Of a DNA stretch of 58,521 nt, positions 18,812 to 28,165 are shown one piece after another (within the stretch, counting starts at the first letter, position 1; each line of letters starts with the position of its first letter). The DNA lies in contig JARGNR010000037.1 in NCBI GenBank assembly GCA_029212405.1, forward strand, positions 1 to 58,521, in the 5' to 3' direction. The notes beneath the pieces are model-generated. The model did no database searches, was not told where the DNA came from, and saw only the letters and a program-made list of their open reading frames with translations. A program made the translations under genes and the position numbers. This stretch comes from Saprospiraceae bacterium. Its GTDB lineage: Bacteria > Bacteroidota > Bacteroidia > Chitinophagales > Saprospiraceae.

Positions 18812-18848
18812 AAAAGAAGTCAAATCTGGGTAAGAAATGACTTCTTTT
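18812..18848 (-). terminator. Terminator of the FAS1 gene
   Basis: AAAAGAAGTCA (18812-18822) pairs perfectly over 11 bp with TGACTTCTTTT (18838-18848). On the minus strand it is followed by a T-rich tract and lies about 30 bp after the FAS1 stop. Confidence 0.72.
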
Positions 18849-18879
18849 ATGAAAAAAAATTCTAACTACTTTTATTTTA

Positions 18880-19815
18880 CTATGGGATCAACACGGTATC
18901 AATTACGTGTACCACACCATTACTTCCTTGAGCATCTGCCAATACTACCGTTGCAGTTGAACTTCCACCTACAACTTTTACGCCATCGCTTAAGTCAATA
19001 GTGAATTCACCTCCTAAAGCACCTACTTCTTGTCCGTCCGATAATTGGTCAGATTGTACGTTAGCTCCACTTACAACGTGGTAGTTCAATACAGCTGTTA
19101 ATGTTTCTACAGGTATATCATCTAAAGAATTCCAATCTGCATTTGAATCCAATAATGCTTGGAATGCATCATTTGTAGGAGCAAATACGGTGAATGGTCC
19201 ATCACCATTAAGAACTGATACATAATCAGTCGTCAAATCAGCTCTTGTCAAAGCAGCTACTAATGTTGAAAATATGTCGTTATTCAAAGCTAAGTTAACA
19301 ACAGTAGGTGGCAACATTACCTCATCAATGATGTGAATTGTTCCGTTTGTTGCTTCGATATCTGTTGTTGTAGGAGTAGCTGACCCGTTAAATTTAACGC
19401 CTCCAGTTACATCTATTTGAAGTACAATTTGCTCCGCATTTGGTCCTTCAGCTAGTGTAGTTGTATATGAATCAGTTAAAGCACTTGATTTTACATCTGC
19501 AGCTAAAACGTGAAATTTCAATACGTTTGTTAATGTAGCTTTGTCAATGTCAGAAATTGTGTTCCACTCTGGATTTGAATCCAATAATGCTTGAAATGCA
19601 GCATTTGTTGGAGCAAATACGGTAAAAGGACCATTTCCTTGTAAAGTAGAAACTAAATCAGCTTCAGTTAATGCATCTACTAGTGAGCTTAAGTTTTCAC
19701 TATCGATCGCTGTGTCAACAATACTTAGAGTGGTATCTTCATCATCTCCACAAGATGAGAAGGTTACTAAACTTACTGTCAAAAGCGCAAAAATCAAAAA
19801 TTTGAAATTCTTCAT
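18880..19815 (-). CDS. Fasciclin (FAS1) repeat lipoprotein
   Basis: A 311-aa lipoprotein: the signal sequence ends LVTFSSC with Cys22 as lipid site, followed by an Asp/Glu-rich linker (GDDEDTT). Two FAS1 domains follow (about 32-168 and 172-311), each with the H1 motif GPFTVFAPTNxAFQALLDSN and the H2 region with a YH or FH dipeptide (LKFHVLAADV; LNYHVVSGANV), ending VHVIDTVLIP. FAS1 domains mediate adhesion or protein-protein contact at the cell surface. The gene stands alone, divergent from the CIA30-like gene. Confidence 0.93.
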   Translation of the reverse strand: MKNFKFLIFALLTVSLVTFSSCGDDEDTTLSIVDTAIDSENLSSLVDALTEADLVSTLQGNGPFTVFAPTNAAFQALLDSNPEWNTISDIDKATLTNVLKFHVLAADVKSSALTDSYTTTLAEGPNAEQIVLQIDVTGGVKFNGSATPTTTDIEATNGTIHIIDEVMLPPTVVNLALNNDIFSTLVAALTRADLTTDYVSVLNGDGPFTVFAPTNDAFQALLDSNADWNSLDDIPVETLTAVLNYHVVSGANVQSDQLSDGQEVGALGGEFTIDLSDGVKVVGGSSTATVVLADAQGSNGVVHVIDTVLIP

Positions 19816-19869
19816 TATTTAAGTATTTATTTTTTTTATTGAATGAATACGTAAGTAACGAGGAGAGTT

Positions 19870-19877
19870 TACTTTTG
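19870..19877 (+). promoter_or_regulatory. Candidate -7 element for the CIA30-like gene
   Basis: TACTTTTG matches TAnnTTTG exactly on the plus strand, 55 bases before the ATG at 19933. A -33 TTTG was not seen. Confidence 0.3.
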
Positions 19878-19932
19878 TTTAATAAAATGATAAAAATATT
19901 AAACAAAAATTGAATTTCCTTATTTCTATAGT

Positions 19933-20463
19933 ATGACAGTAGTAAATATATTAGCAAGCATTTTAGTAATAACGGGAAGTATGACACTATTTGATTTTGA
20001 TGCAAAGAGTGATTTGAGGAACTGGACGATTGTGGATGATGTGGTAATGGGGGGTCGATCCGATGGCAAATTCAAGATTAACGAATCTGGCTATGGTCAG
20101 TTTTACGGAAGTGTATCGACTGAAAATTATGGGGGTTTTTCTTCAGTGAGATATTATCCTGGTAGAAAAATAATAGAAGGAAAACAAATCGTTGAAATTA
20201 GACTAAAAGGAGATGGGAAATCGTATCAATTCCGAACTAAATCGAACATGTATGATCGTCATTCATATGTCTATTCATTTGATACAAATGGAGAATGGGA
20301 GACTGTTCAAATAGCATTATCCGATATGGAACCTAAGTTTCGAGGAAGGCAACTCAATATGCCGAATTACCCAGGAAAGTATCTGGAAGAAATCGCTATT
20401 TTAATTGGAAATAAACGAAATGAATCATTCCAACTCGAAATAGATTATATTCTATTAAAGTAG
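19933..20463 (+). CDS. CIA30-family protein
   Basis: A 176-aa protein with the CIA30 (complex I intermediate-associated protein 30) galactose-binding-like fold: LFDFDAKSDLRNWTIVDDVVMGGRSDG near the start, FYGSVSTENYGGFSSVRY in the middle, and ERY-like QLEIDYILLK at the end. In bacteria such proteins are small beta-sandwich proteins of unknown role, sometimes periplasmic. The first 16 residues are hydrophobic (VVNILASILVITGS) and could be a short signal peptide; alternatively translation starts at Met17. It is divergent from the FAS1 gene and seems monocistronic. Confidence 0.85.
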   Translation: MTVVNILASILVITGSMTLFDFDAKSDLRNWTIVDDVVMGGRSDGKFKINESGYGQFYGSVSTENYGGFSSVRYYPGRKIIEGKQIVEIRLKGDGKSYQFRTKSNMYDRHSYVYSFDTNGEWETVQIALSDMEPKFRGRQLNMPNYPGKYLEEIAILIGNKRNESFQLEIDYILLK

Positions 20464-20745
20464 ATTCAATAGATGCGTTTTATCCTCATTAGCTCTTTCA
20501 ATTTGGAATTGTATTAACGAAATTTTTTATTCTTACTTTGAATACGTTAAAATATGTTTATCAACATTTAATCGAATACCATTTTTACAAATTAATAGTA
20601 GTTTTAGTGTATTGATATCAAACTATGATCAATTGTTAAGCACACATTTTTTTGGATTTGCTATCCTAGTATTGAGGTAGTTAAGATCAAATCCAAGTGG
20701 TGAAATAATTGAGCATGGTAAGTATAACCAATTAATACGCACGCT

Positions 20746-21474
20746 ATGAGATGTACTAAGCAGCCTATAACATTGCCTTTTTATCTTAGTCTTTTTGCTT
20801 TTTTTAGTTGTATTCCTATTGGGCAAAGCCAAACACTTGAACTGGAAAAGGCAGCCATGAATGCAATTATTCAAGATAATGGTTTGAGTCAAATAAATAT
20901 AAAAATATTGGGAAACCAATGGTATGAGTTAATGAAACAAACTGGAGATTTTCCCGACTTGCCATACAATGAAAAAACTGAAGAAGTAACTTACTCTGAT
21001 CAGGCTACGGTGGAAGGCATTTCTCAAGAACAATTGTACAGAAAGATTATAGAAAGAGCTGCGATCCAGTATGGCCATGTAGATCAAGTCATAAAATATC
21101 AAAGTCTTAAATCTGGAAAAGTGATTGTCCAGGGTTTTAGAAAGTTTAATATAAATGGAGCACCAGATCGTGTATTAAGGGTAATGTCGAATAGGGTCAA
21201 ACAACTCATTTGTGAGTTTACAGAAGTGTATACCATCACTTCAAATTCATATAAGGTAGATATAACAACTATATCATATCGAATTACTAAGGGCAGATTT
21301 GCTGATCGTGGTGTCTATTATGACGAATTAGAACGGACGTATAATATCAATGAATTATATCCAGTAGCTGAGTTAGAGAGAGAACATTGGACAGATTCAA
21401 TTTTCATGTTTCAGCGTACAAATAAAGAAATGGAGAACGTTTTGAAATCGATTCGACTATTTCTCAATTCTTAG
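20746..21474 (+). CDS. Secreted DUF4468-like protein
   Basis: A 242-aa protein with a signal peptide (basic start, then FYLSLFAFFSCIPIGQSQ). The middle resembles DUF4468 proteins of Bacteroidota: GISQEQLYRKIIERAAIQYG followed by strands VIKYQSLKSGKVIVQGFRKF and a later SNSYKVDITTISYRI, the TBP-like fold seen in that family. A helical C-terminus follows. Function of the family is unknown; it is presumably periplasmic. It is flanked by non-coding stretches of about 280 and 310 bp and has no operon partner. Confidence 0.65.
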   Translation: MRCTKQPITLPFYLSLFAFFSCIPIGQSQTLELEKAAMNAIIQDNGLSQINIKILGNQWYELMKQTGDFPDLPYNEKTEEVTYSDQATVEGISQEQLYRKIIERAAIQYGHVDQVIKYQSLKSGKVIVQGFRKFNINGAPDRVLRVMSNRVKQLICEFTEVYTITSNSYKVDITTISYRITKGRFADRGVYYDELERTYNINELYPVAELEREHWTDSIFMFQRTNKEMENVLKSIRLFLNS

Positions 21475-21786
21475 CAATAGATGTTACTATTTCATATGAA
21501 TAGGACAGTTTTTATTTTATATCAGCACGAAAATGTCATTTAAAAGTATTTGCATCGTTATAGGATGTGTCGAAGACTACACTTAGGATATATTCTAACT
21601 TATCGAGTTGAGTGTAGAATAAATTGTATTTATTTTAGTTCCAAAGCCGAATACCATAATACTTAAGTCATGTTTCTTAAATAATTTTGAGACATAATTT
21701 CAGTTTCATATCCCACGTATTGAGTTTTTTATTCGATAGAAAGGGAGCAGAAGCTATACGATCCAATAACGAAATTGATACATCGA
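21475..21786. other. Intergenic region before the SprB-repeat gene
   Basis: I see only an inverted repeat CTACACT (21577-21583) / AGTGTAG (21611-21617) with extra pairing TATTCTA/TAGAATA nearby. No ORF or clear promoter motif is seen. Confidence 0.3.
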
Positions 21787-23931
21787 ATGAAAAAACCAAT
21801 TTTATTCTTACTGGGAGTAATGGGCTATTTTCCACTAATGGCTCAAGAAATTTTTTTAAGTAGTACATTAAATGAACTGTACAAACTAGATATCAATACG
21901 TGCGAATATGAGTATGTGGTAAAGGTAAATGCGCAAGTATATGATATTTCATTTGATCCCCAAGGAAACCTATATGGTATTTCAGGTAGTGGGAGATTTT
22001 ATACAATTGATCAAACAACTGGATTAATTTCTACCCAGCATAACTTTCAAGGTTCATCGTTTAATTCATTGACAATAGATGGCGAAGGAATAGTGTATGC
22101 TATAGGACATCCTGGAATATTGTGGTCTTATGACTTGAATACAGGTGAGGCGAAAGAATTGGGACAAATTGGCTATGGGGCCACTGGAGACCTCACATTT
22201 TATGAAGGCAACCTTTACGTTGCTACTACAGGCAATAAAATTGTTTTGATTCCATTGGATAATCCATCAAATAGTTCAATTGTAATCAATGGAAATATAG
22301 TTGGCGATATTTGGGGTATTGTTTCCTTTGCTGAAGATTGCAGCGACGTAAATTCATATGCAATTACCAATGGTTATTCTGATGTGTATCAAATTGATTT
22401 TGAAAACAATACCTTAAACTTTGTTTGTGAACTGGAAATTGAAATTGGAGGTGGGGCAAGTACATTTGAGTTTTTTGCTTCCAAACCTATTGTTATCGAG
22501 GAAGAAAACATGTTTGAGCCCAACTGTAGCGAGAATGACGGATGGATTGAATTGGTAGCAAGTGGAGGGGTTGGCACAATTCGTTACTCATTGGATGGAG
22601 AGACGTATCAAGATGATGGGTATTTCGATAATCTATTTGGAGGGATGTATACGATTTTTATACAAGATGATAATGGGTGTACGATAAAACAAGAATTTGA
22701 ACTTGAGAGTGAAAATGTTCCGATCATTAATAATATTGAGGTCATAAATGCATCATGTGCTCTTCCTAATGGGAGTCTATTGGTATCAGCCAATGGAGGA
22801 ACTGGACAAATTCAATATTCTATCGATGGAAACAACTTTCAAATCAGTAATACTTTTTCAAATCTTGATGAAAACGTGTATTACATTACCATACAGGATG
22901 AAAATAATTGTAGATCATATAGAGAAGTAGAGGTAATAAATAGCGGAGTTCCATCGATAGACAATCTAGGAATACTTGATACAAAATGTAATCTATCCAA
23001 CGGTGGTATTGAAGTAACCGTAAATGGAGGAAGTCCACCTTATACCTATTCATTAAATGGAGAACCGTCTCAAAATTCAAATCAGTTTGAGTCACTTTCT
23101 GCTGGAAGTTTTAACCTTCAGGTGGCTGATATTAATAATTGTGCAAGTTCTGAGACGTTTTTTATTGCAAGCAGTGAGGCTCCTACGATTACCTATGTAG
23201 ATGTTGATCCTAGTACTTGTGAGTTACCGAATGGAAGTATAGAAATTATAGGCGAAGGTGGAAATGGTACGCACTTATTTTCTGTAAATGGCCAGGATTT
23301 TCAAGAGAGTGCTTCATTTATCGAATTAATTTCAGGAAGTTATAGTGTAAGTTTAATGGATGAGGAAGGATGTATTGCAAAGGAAGTTGTTTCTGTTTCT
23401 GGATCACCAGCTATTCAATTAGTCGACATAAAAGTTAATGCTGCGGATTGCGGTGAAATCAATGGGGAGATTACACTGGAGGTGGATGGAGGTACTGGAG
23501 ACTTAAATGTGTGGTTGGATGATCTAGTCTACATTGATCAATATCATTTTCAAGATTTAGAAGCTGGAACTTATTTGGTAAATATGGAGGATGAATTGGG
23601 TTGTGAGCTGAAAACATCTGCTACAATTCTGAGTAAAGAATGTCCCATATTTTTCCCCAATATATTTTCTCCCAACGGTGATGGAGACAATGATGTCTTT
23701 CAAATCGTTCCACATGCTGCCTTTGTCGGTCAATTCACCTCCTTCAGTATTTATGATCGATGGGGAAACGAGGTATTTAGTGTAAAAGATTTTGATCCAT
23801 CAGAAGTGAATTGGGATGGAAGATTCAATGGGCAGAGCTTGGACAGTGGGGTCTATATCTATTCCTTGCAAACACGGAATGAAAATGGGGAAGGAACAAT
23901 TCGCCAAGGTGACATTACTTTGATCCGATAA
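21787..23931 (+). CDS. SprB-repeat surface protein with T9SS type B sorting domain
   Basis: A 714-aa secreted protein. The start is at 21787 (MKKPILFLLGVMGYFPLMAQ, a clean signal peptide); the frame opens a little earlier at a TTG. Residues 20-235 look like a beta-propeller of the kind that opens many such proteins (LDINTCEYEYVVKVN; FDPQGNLYGISG). Five SprB-type repeats follow, each about 70 aa, with the pattern C...NG.I.....GG......S......F.L..G.Y......D...C. The end is the 'gliding motility-associated' CHU_C domain (FFPNIFSPNGDGDNDVF; YDRWGNEVF; NWDGRFNGQ), the type B T9SS signal. It is probably a surface adhesin. The OYE-nucleotidyltransferase gene begins 50 bp later. Confidence 0.92.
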   Translation: MKKPILFLLGVMGYFPLMAQEIFLSSTLNELYKLDINTCEYEYVVKVNAQVYDISFDPQGNLYGISGSGRFYTIDQTTGLISTQHNFQGSSFNSLTIDGEGIVYAIGHPGILWSYDLNTGEAKELGQIGYGATGDLTFYEGNLYVATTGNKIVLIPLDNPSNSSIVINGNIVGDIWGIVSFAEDCSDVNSYAITNGYSDVYQIDFENNTLNFVCELEIEIGGGASTFEFFASKPIVIEEENMFEPNCSENDGWIELVASGGVGTIRYSLDGETYQDDGYFDNLFGGMYTIFIQDDNGCTIKQEFELESENVPIINNIEVINASCALPNGSLLVSANGGTGQIQYSIDGNNFQISNTFSNLDENVYYITIQDENNCRSYREVEVINSGVPSIDNLGILDTKCNLSNGGIEVTVNGGSPPYTYSLNGEPSQNSNQFESLSAGSFNLQVADINNCASSETFFIASSEAPTITYVDVDPSTCELPNGSIEIIGEGGNGTHLFSVNGQDFQESASFIELISGSYSVSLMDEEGCIAKEVVSVSGSPAIQLVDIKVNAADCGEINGEITLEVDGGTGDLNVWLDDLVYIDQYHFQDLEAGTYLVNMEDELGCELKTSATILSKECPIFFPNIFSPNGDGDNDVFQIVPHAAFVGQFTSFSIYDRWGNEVFSVKDFDPSEVNWDGRFNGQSLDSGVYIYSLQTRNENGEGTIRQGDITLIR

Positions 23932-23981
23932 AGTATATTATTTGATAAAAATATTGACCTTTGCTGAGAATAAACAGAACT

Positions 23982-25862
23982 ATGAAAATTTCAGCAAAGG
24001 ATTCTTTTCAATTTAAAAATGGATTAACAGTTAAAAACCGATTCATGTTGGCTCCCATGACCAATTGTCAGAGTTTTGAGAATGGAGAACTATCAGACGA
24101 TGAGTTGAATTGGCTGGTAAAACGAGCGGAAGGTCAGTTTGGAATTGTAATGACATGTGCATCACACGTACAAGAAATTGGGAAAGGATTTCCAGGGCAA
24201 CTAGGCATATTTTCTGACAATCAAATCAGTGGTCATCAACGTTTAACCCAACAGATAAAATCAATAGGCAGTACTGTTCTTATTCAACTGCATCATGCTG
24301 GTATGCGATCCCCTGCAGAGCTTATTGGCACTTCTCCGGTATGCCCTTCTACAATAGAAAAATATGGAACTAGAGCCTTGACTTTAGAAGAAGTGAGAAC
24401 ATTGAGAGATGATTTTATCAATGCGGCAATACGGGCCCAAAAGGCAGGCTACGATGGGGTAGAGGTGCATGGAGCACATGGATATATAATTACTCAATTT
24501 TTAAGCAGTAAGGTAAATACAAGAGAAGATGAATATGGTGGAAGTTTAGAAAATAGACAACGCCTATTGATAGAGATCGTGGAAGGAATTCGTGAAAGTT
24601 GTGGGGCAAATTTTGTTTTAGGCGTTCGACTTTCTCCAGAAAGGTTTGGAATGAAAGTAGAGGAAATGAAATCATTATGTCAACGATTAGTGGATGAGGG
24701 GAATATAGATTTTTTGGATGTGTCGTTATGGGATTGTTTTAAAATGCCGGAAGAAGAGGACCAACAACACCAGACCTTGCTTGAACATTTTAGTCAGATT
24801 GATTATAAAAATGTAGTGTGGACGGTTGCAGGTAAAATCAGATCTGCAAGGGATGTACAATCGATTTTGGATGCTGGAGTAGATTTTGTTTCTATAGGAA
24901 GATCGGCGATTTTACACCATGATTTTCCGAATAAAGTCATGAACAATTCGGAATTTGAACCAATAAAAACTCCCGTAACAGAAACTTATCTAAGTAAAGA
25001 AGGGTTAGGAGATAAATTTATTGAGTATATGAAGCGCTGGCCTGATTTCGTAAAAAATCGCCATTCAAAGATAAATCAAATTACACATATAATGACTGAA
25101 AAGATTCAAAACTACCTCGATCGACTAGAGGAAGAGAAGGATATTAAGATATTATGGGCATGTGAAACAGGGTCTCGAGCTTGGGGTTTTGCATCTACAG
25201 ATAGTGATTTTGATGTGAGAATTATCTATGTTCACAAGATGAACTGGTACCTGCACCTGGCCGATAAAAAGGATTCCATAGAAGTGATGTATGAAAATAA
25301 TGATATAGACATTACGGGGTGGGATTTAAGAAAATCACTTCACCTTTTAATAAAATCCAATGCATCTATGCTGGAGCGTATTCAATCTGATATTGTGTAC
25401 CGTTCAGAAGATGGTTTTATTGAATCTTTGAAAGACCTAGCTGTTTCAAGTTATTCCAAAATAGCTACCATGCACCATTATTTGAGCATGTCCAAGAAGT
25501 TCTACAACGATATTAAAGATGAGACGCAATTCAAACTAAAGAAGTTCTTCTATTTGTTGCGTTCAGCTCTTGTTTGTAAATGGATCATAGAGAAAGAGGT
25601 GATGCCACCGATCGATTTTCATCAAGTATACAAAAAGTTGAATTTGAGTCAAGAAGTAGTGGATAGAATTGATGCGTTGATTGCTTTGAAAAGTACCATT
25701 GCAGAATCTTACTTTCATAGTGGAGAAAATCAATTGATGGAACTGATCCATTCGATTATTGAAGAAGCGGATAGCAAAAAGCTTTCGTTACCAAGTAGCT
25801 CAGGGAATATAGATGAACTTTCTTCATTTTTCATTCAAACAGTAAGGAAGTATGACCATTGA
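23982..25862 (+). CDS. Fusion: old yellow enzyme domain + RlaP/YcgL-type nucleotidyltransferase
   Basis: The N-terminal 360 residues are a complete OYE-type FMN ene-reductase: MLAPMTNCQSFENGELSDDEL, LIQLHHAGMRSP, VEVHGAHGYIITQFLS, TREDEYGGSLENRQRL and the phosphate site SIGRSAIL. After a linker of about ten residues comes Met371 (25092) and a nucleotidyltransferase of 256 aa with WACETGSRAWGFASTDSDFD, the GS-x10-D-x-D catalytic pattern of the pol-beta superfamily group called YcgL/RlaP (COG3541). RlaP proteins were predicted to act in RNA repair. The start is set at 23982 (ATG); a TTG lies at 23961. Stops occur in both other frames right at Met371 (TGA 25093-25095 and 25097-25099), so one indel would give two normal overlapping genes. 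The end overlaps the next gene by 11 bp. Confidence 0.85.
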   Translation: MKISAKDSFQFKNGLTVKNRFMLAPMTNCQSFENGELSDDELNWLVKRAEGQFGIVMTCASHVQEIGKGFPGQLGIFSDNQISGHQRLTQQIKSIGSTVLIQLHHAGMRSPAELIGTSPVCPSTIEKYGTRALTLEEVRTLRDDFINAAIRAQKAGYDGVEVHGAHGYIITQFLSSKVNTREDEYGGSLENRQRLLIEIVEGIRESCGANFVLGVRLSPERFGMKVEEMKSLCQRLVDEGNIDFLDVSLWDCFKMPEEEDQQHQTLLEHFSQIDYKNVVWTVAGKIRSARDVQSILDAGVDFVSIGRSAILHHDFPNKVMNNSEFEPIKTPVTETYLSKEGLGDKFIEYMKRWPDFVKNRHSKINQITHIMTEKIQNYLDRLEEEKDIKILWACETGSRAWGFASTDSDFDVRIIYVHKMNWYLHLADKKDSIEVMYENNDIDITGWDLRKSLHLLIKSNASMLERIQSDIVYRSEDGFIESLKDLAVSSYSKIATMHHYLSMSKKFYNDIKDETQFKLKKFFYLLRSALVCKWIIEKEVMPPIDFHQVYKKLNLSQEVVDRIDALIALKSTIAESYFHSGENQLMELIHSIIEEADSKKLSLPSSSGNIDELSSFFIQTVRKYDH

Positions 25863-26919
25863 AGATTTAAAAGAAAGAAACCTAATTGTACTGGAATGCA
25901 TCAGTGGGAGTAGAGCATATGGCTTGCACACTCCTGAATCTGATACGGATATAAAAGGGGTATTTGTATTGCCGAGAAATGAATATTATGGACTCAATTA
26001 TATTCCTCAAATAAGTAATGAATCCAATGATATTGTCTATTTTGAATTTGGAAGATTTATGGAATTGTTGTCGGTGAATAATCCAAATATTTTAGAATTG
26101 TTGAATACTCCGGAAGATTCAATTCTTTTCAGGCATCCTTATTTACAAGATATCAACCCAAAATTGATCTTATCTAAATTGTGTGAAAAGACATTTGGGA
26201 AATTTGCGTTATCTCAGATCAAAAAAGCAAGAGGACTGAATAAAAAGATTTTGAACCCAGTTGGCAAGGTAAGAAAATCGGTATTGGATTTCTGTTATGT
26301 AAATCACTTACATGGATCGAGAGCATTGTTGTCGTATTTAAACGATCAAAACTGGAGACAGGAAGATTGTGGTTTGGTCAAAATTCCACATATGGCAGAT
26401 GTGTATGGACTATACCATGGTCCTGGATTGAAGTATAAAGGGATTATCCAAAATGATCAGTCCAATACGGTTTCATTGAGTGCAATTCCAAAAGGCGAAC
26501 AGCAGTTGTGTCTATTGTATTTTAACAAAGATGGATATTCTTCCTACTGTAAGGAATACAAGGAATATTGGGCTTGGGTTGAAAAACGGAATGAAACACG
26601 ATTTCAAAATACACAAAGCCACGGTAAGAATTACGATGCAAAGAATATGATGCATACGTTTCGTTTGTTGGAAATGGCTATTGAAATTGCAAGAGATTCG
26701 AAGATACAAGTACGAAGATTGGATCGAGAATTTTTGCTCAATGTCAAATCAGGTAATTTTGAATATGATGAATTATTAGACTTAGCCCAAGCAAAGCAAC
26801 TTGAAATGGAAGCCGCATTTCAAACGTCAGATTTACCTGAAAGACCAGATGATGCGATTATTCAACATCTGACCTATACCATCCGAAAAAAATTCTACGA
26901 TGACGGACAATTAGGTTGA
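25852..26919 (+). CDS. RlaP/YcgL-type nucleotidyltransferase
   Basis: A 355-aa protein of the same superfamily as the C-terminal half of the previous gene, though only distantly similar to it: VLECISGSRAYGLHTPESDTDIKGVFVLP holds the GS motif and D-x-D metal ligands (residues 15-38). A long helical region follows (ALSQIKKARGLNKKILNP, FCYVNHLHGSRALL, KNMMHTFRLLEMAIEIA). The ATG overlaps the end of the fusion gene by 11 bp, so the two are translationally coupled and the products probably work together. The nucleotide and the acceptor are unknown; RNA is suggested by the RlaP literature. No RNA ligase gene is seen in the window. Confidence 0.85.
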   Translation: MTIEDLKERNLIVLECISGSRAYGLHTPESDTDIKGVFVLPRNEYYGLNYIPQISNESNDIVYFEFGRFMELLSVNNPNILELLNTPEDSILFRHPYLQDINPKLILSKLCEKTFGKFALSQIKKARGLNKKILNPVGKVRKSVLDFCYVNHLHGSRALLSYLNDQNWRQEDCGLVKIPHMADVYGLYHGPGLKYKGIIQNDQSNTVSLSAIPKGEQQLCLLYFNKDGYSSYCKEYKEYWAWVEKRNETRFQNTQSHGKNYDAKNMMHTFRLLEMAIEIARDSKIQVRRLDREFLLNVKSGNFEYDELLDLAQAKQLEMEAAFQTSDLPERPDDAIIQHLTYTIRKKFYDDGQLG

Positions 26920-27010
26920 GTTTATCCTTACAAAACAAGGGTTGATCTAAATTGTGCGGATCAAATCACTGCAATTATTATTAAATCACTAAGTTTAGAA
27001 AAAAATTAAA

Positions 27011-27481
27011 ATGAATACGTCAAAAACTCTATTTCAAAGTGTCCGATTTCTTTCGTTTGCCTTCATTTTGATGTTGTCTGTTTACAGCAATGGGCAAAGT
27101 GAAAAGATGATGTCTGATAAAGAGCTGGTCCATGCTGCCGTCGAAGATTATGTTTTGGGATTGTATGAAGTATCTCCTGAAAGAATCGAAAAAAGTGTTC
27201 ATAAAGATCTTAGGAAAATAGGATATTATGAATACAATGGAGAAGCCTATTCCAATGTTCCAATGACGTATCAACAGTTGTATGATTTGTCAGCCAAATG
27301 GAATATCAAGGGTGATCAGGTAACAGAAGAAACTCCAAAAATTATTGAAATCTACAGTGTTCATGATAAAACGGCTTCAGCGAAATTAACAGCAAAGTGG
27401 GGCATCGATTTCATGCATCTCGGGAAAGTTGATGGAGTATGGAAGATTATGAATATCATCTGGCAATCGGATCCTAAATAA
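27011..27481 (+). CDS. Secreted NTF2-like (lumazine-binding-like) protein
   Basis: A 156-aa protein with a signal peptide (FLSFAFILMLSVYSNGQ) and an NTF2-like cone fold of the type annotated as putative lumazine-binding: DKELVHAAVEDYVLGLYEVSPERIEKSVHKDLRKIGY, then MTYQQLYDLSAKWN, and the final strands ASAKLTAKWGIDFMHLGKVDGVWKIMNIIWQ. Members bind small molecules or act as hydrolases, most without known function. The regulator gene follows after 28 bp on the same strand, so they may be co-transcribed. Confidence 0.82.
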   Translation: MNTSKTLFQSVRFLSFAFILMLSVYSNGQSEKMMSDKELVHAAVEDYVLGLYEVSPERIEKSVHKDLRKIGYYEYNGEAYSNVPMTYQQLYDLSAKWNIKGDQVTEETPKIIEIYSVHDKTASAKLTAKWGIDFMHLGKVDGVWKIMNIIWQSDPK

Positions 27482-27509
27482 AGCAACAAAACCCATATAA
27501 GGTATTGCA

Positions 27510-28082
27510 TTGAAAGAAGCGCTAAAGAAGTATATAAGGCGATATGTTGTTATTGAAGAGGAGGATTTTGAGAAATTTTGCAATTATTTGGAATTTCATC
27601 AATTTAACCCAAAGGAATATCTACTCAAATCGGGTAGTATTTGTTATTGCAAGTATTTTATATTAAAAGGGTTGACTCGTACTTTTTATATTGAGGAAAG
27701 TGGAGTTGAGCGAATTATTCAATTTGGTATAGAAAATTGGTGGGTTACTGATATGGATAGCTTTTGCAATGAAGTGCCCTCAAATGTATACATTCAAGCA
27801 CTTGAACCGTTAGAAACATTTTCCATATCCAAACAGAGTCTTGAACAAGTCTATACTGAAATACCCATAATAGAGCGGTTTTTTCGAAGACTTACTGAAA
27901 ATTGGTTGATTGCTCAACAGAAAAGTAGCCACTTTTACATGAAGGCGAATAGTAAAAAACGATACCTAGATTTAATCAATTCCATTCCAAATTTTGTACA
28001 GCGGGTGCCACAATATATGATAGCATCTTACTTGGATATCACTCCTGAATATCTTAGTGATATCAGAAAAACTCAACAATAG
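27510..28082 (+). CDS. Crp/Fnr-family transcription regulator
   Basis: A 190-aa cyclic-nucleotide-binding-fold regulator of the Bacteroidota type. The cNMP-like beta-roll spans about residues 18-120 (FNPKEYLLKSGSICYCKYFILKGLTRTFYI; QFGIENWWVTDMDSF) without clear cAMP phosphate-binding residues, and the C-terminal helix-turn-helix is QYMIASYLDITPEYLSDIRK. The start is TTG at 27510, giving MKEALKKYI; no ATG gives a full N-terminus. It lies between the NTF2-like gene and an AhpD-like gene, the usual arrangement for a regulator of a small oxidative or xenobiotic stress operon, which is inference. Confidence 0.87.
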   Translation: MKEALKKYIRRYVVIEEEDFEKFCNYLEFHQFNPKEYLLKSGSICYCKYFILKGLTRTFYIEESGVERIIQFGIENWWVTDMDSFCNEVPSNVYIQALEPLETFSISKQSLEQVYTEIPIIERFFRRLTENWLIAQQKSSHFYMKANSKKRYLDLINSIPNFVQRVPQYMIASYLDITPEYLSDIRKTQQ

Positions 28083-28165
28083 ACCTTTCTTAAGATATCT
28101 TAATTTTTTGACTGAGTTGTTCTTGTATGTTTGTTTTATTATTGAATCAAAAAATAAAATACATC

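Larger units (their letters stand above)
18579..18879. other. Intergenic region between convergent genes with two hairpins
   Basis: This 301-bp gap lies between the convergent protease and FAS1 genes. It holds one hairpin for each direction (18619-18658 and 18812-18848) and nothing else recognisable. Confidence 0.5.

Noticed and set aside
21577-21617. CTACACT/AGTGTAG inverted repeat as a terminator
   Set aside because: It is 100 bp past the nearest stop, with a 27-base loop and no T-run, so it is noted only as part of the gap.
23961-25862. A TTG start at 23961 for the OYE fusion
   Set aside because: ATG 23982 gives a standard OYE N-terminus and the extra seven residues have no conserved features.
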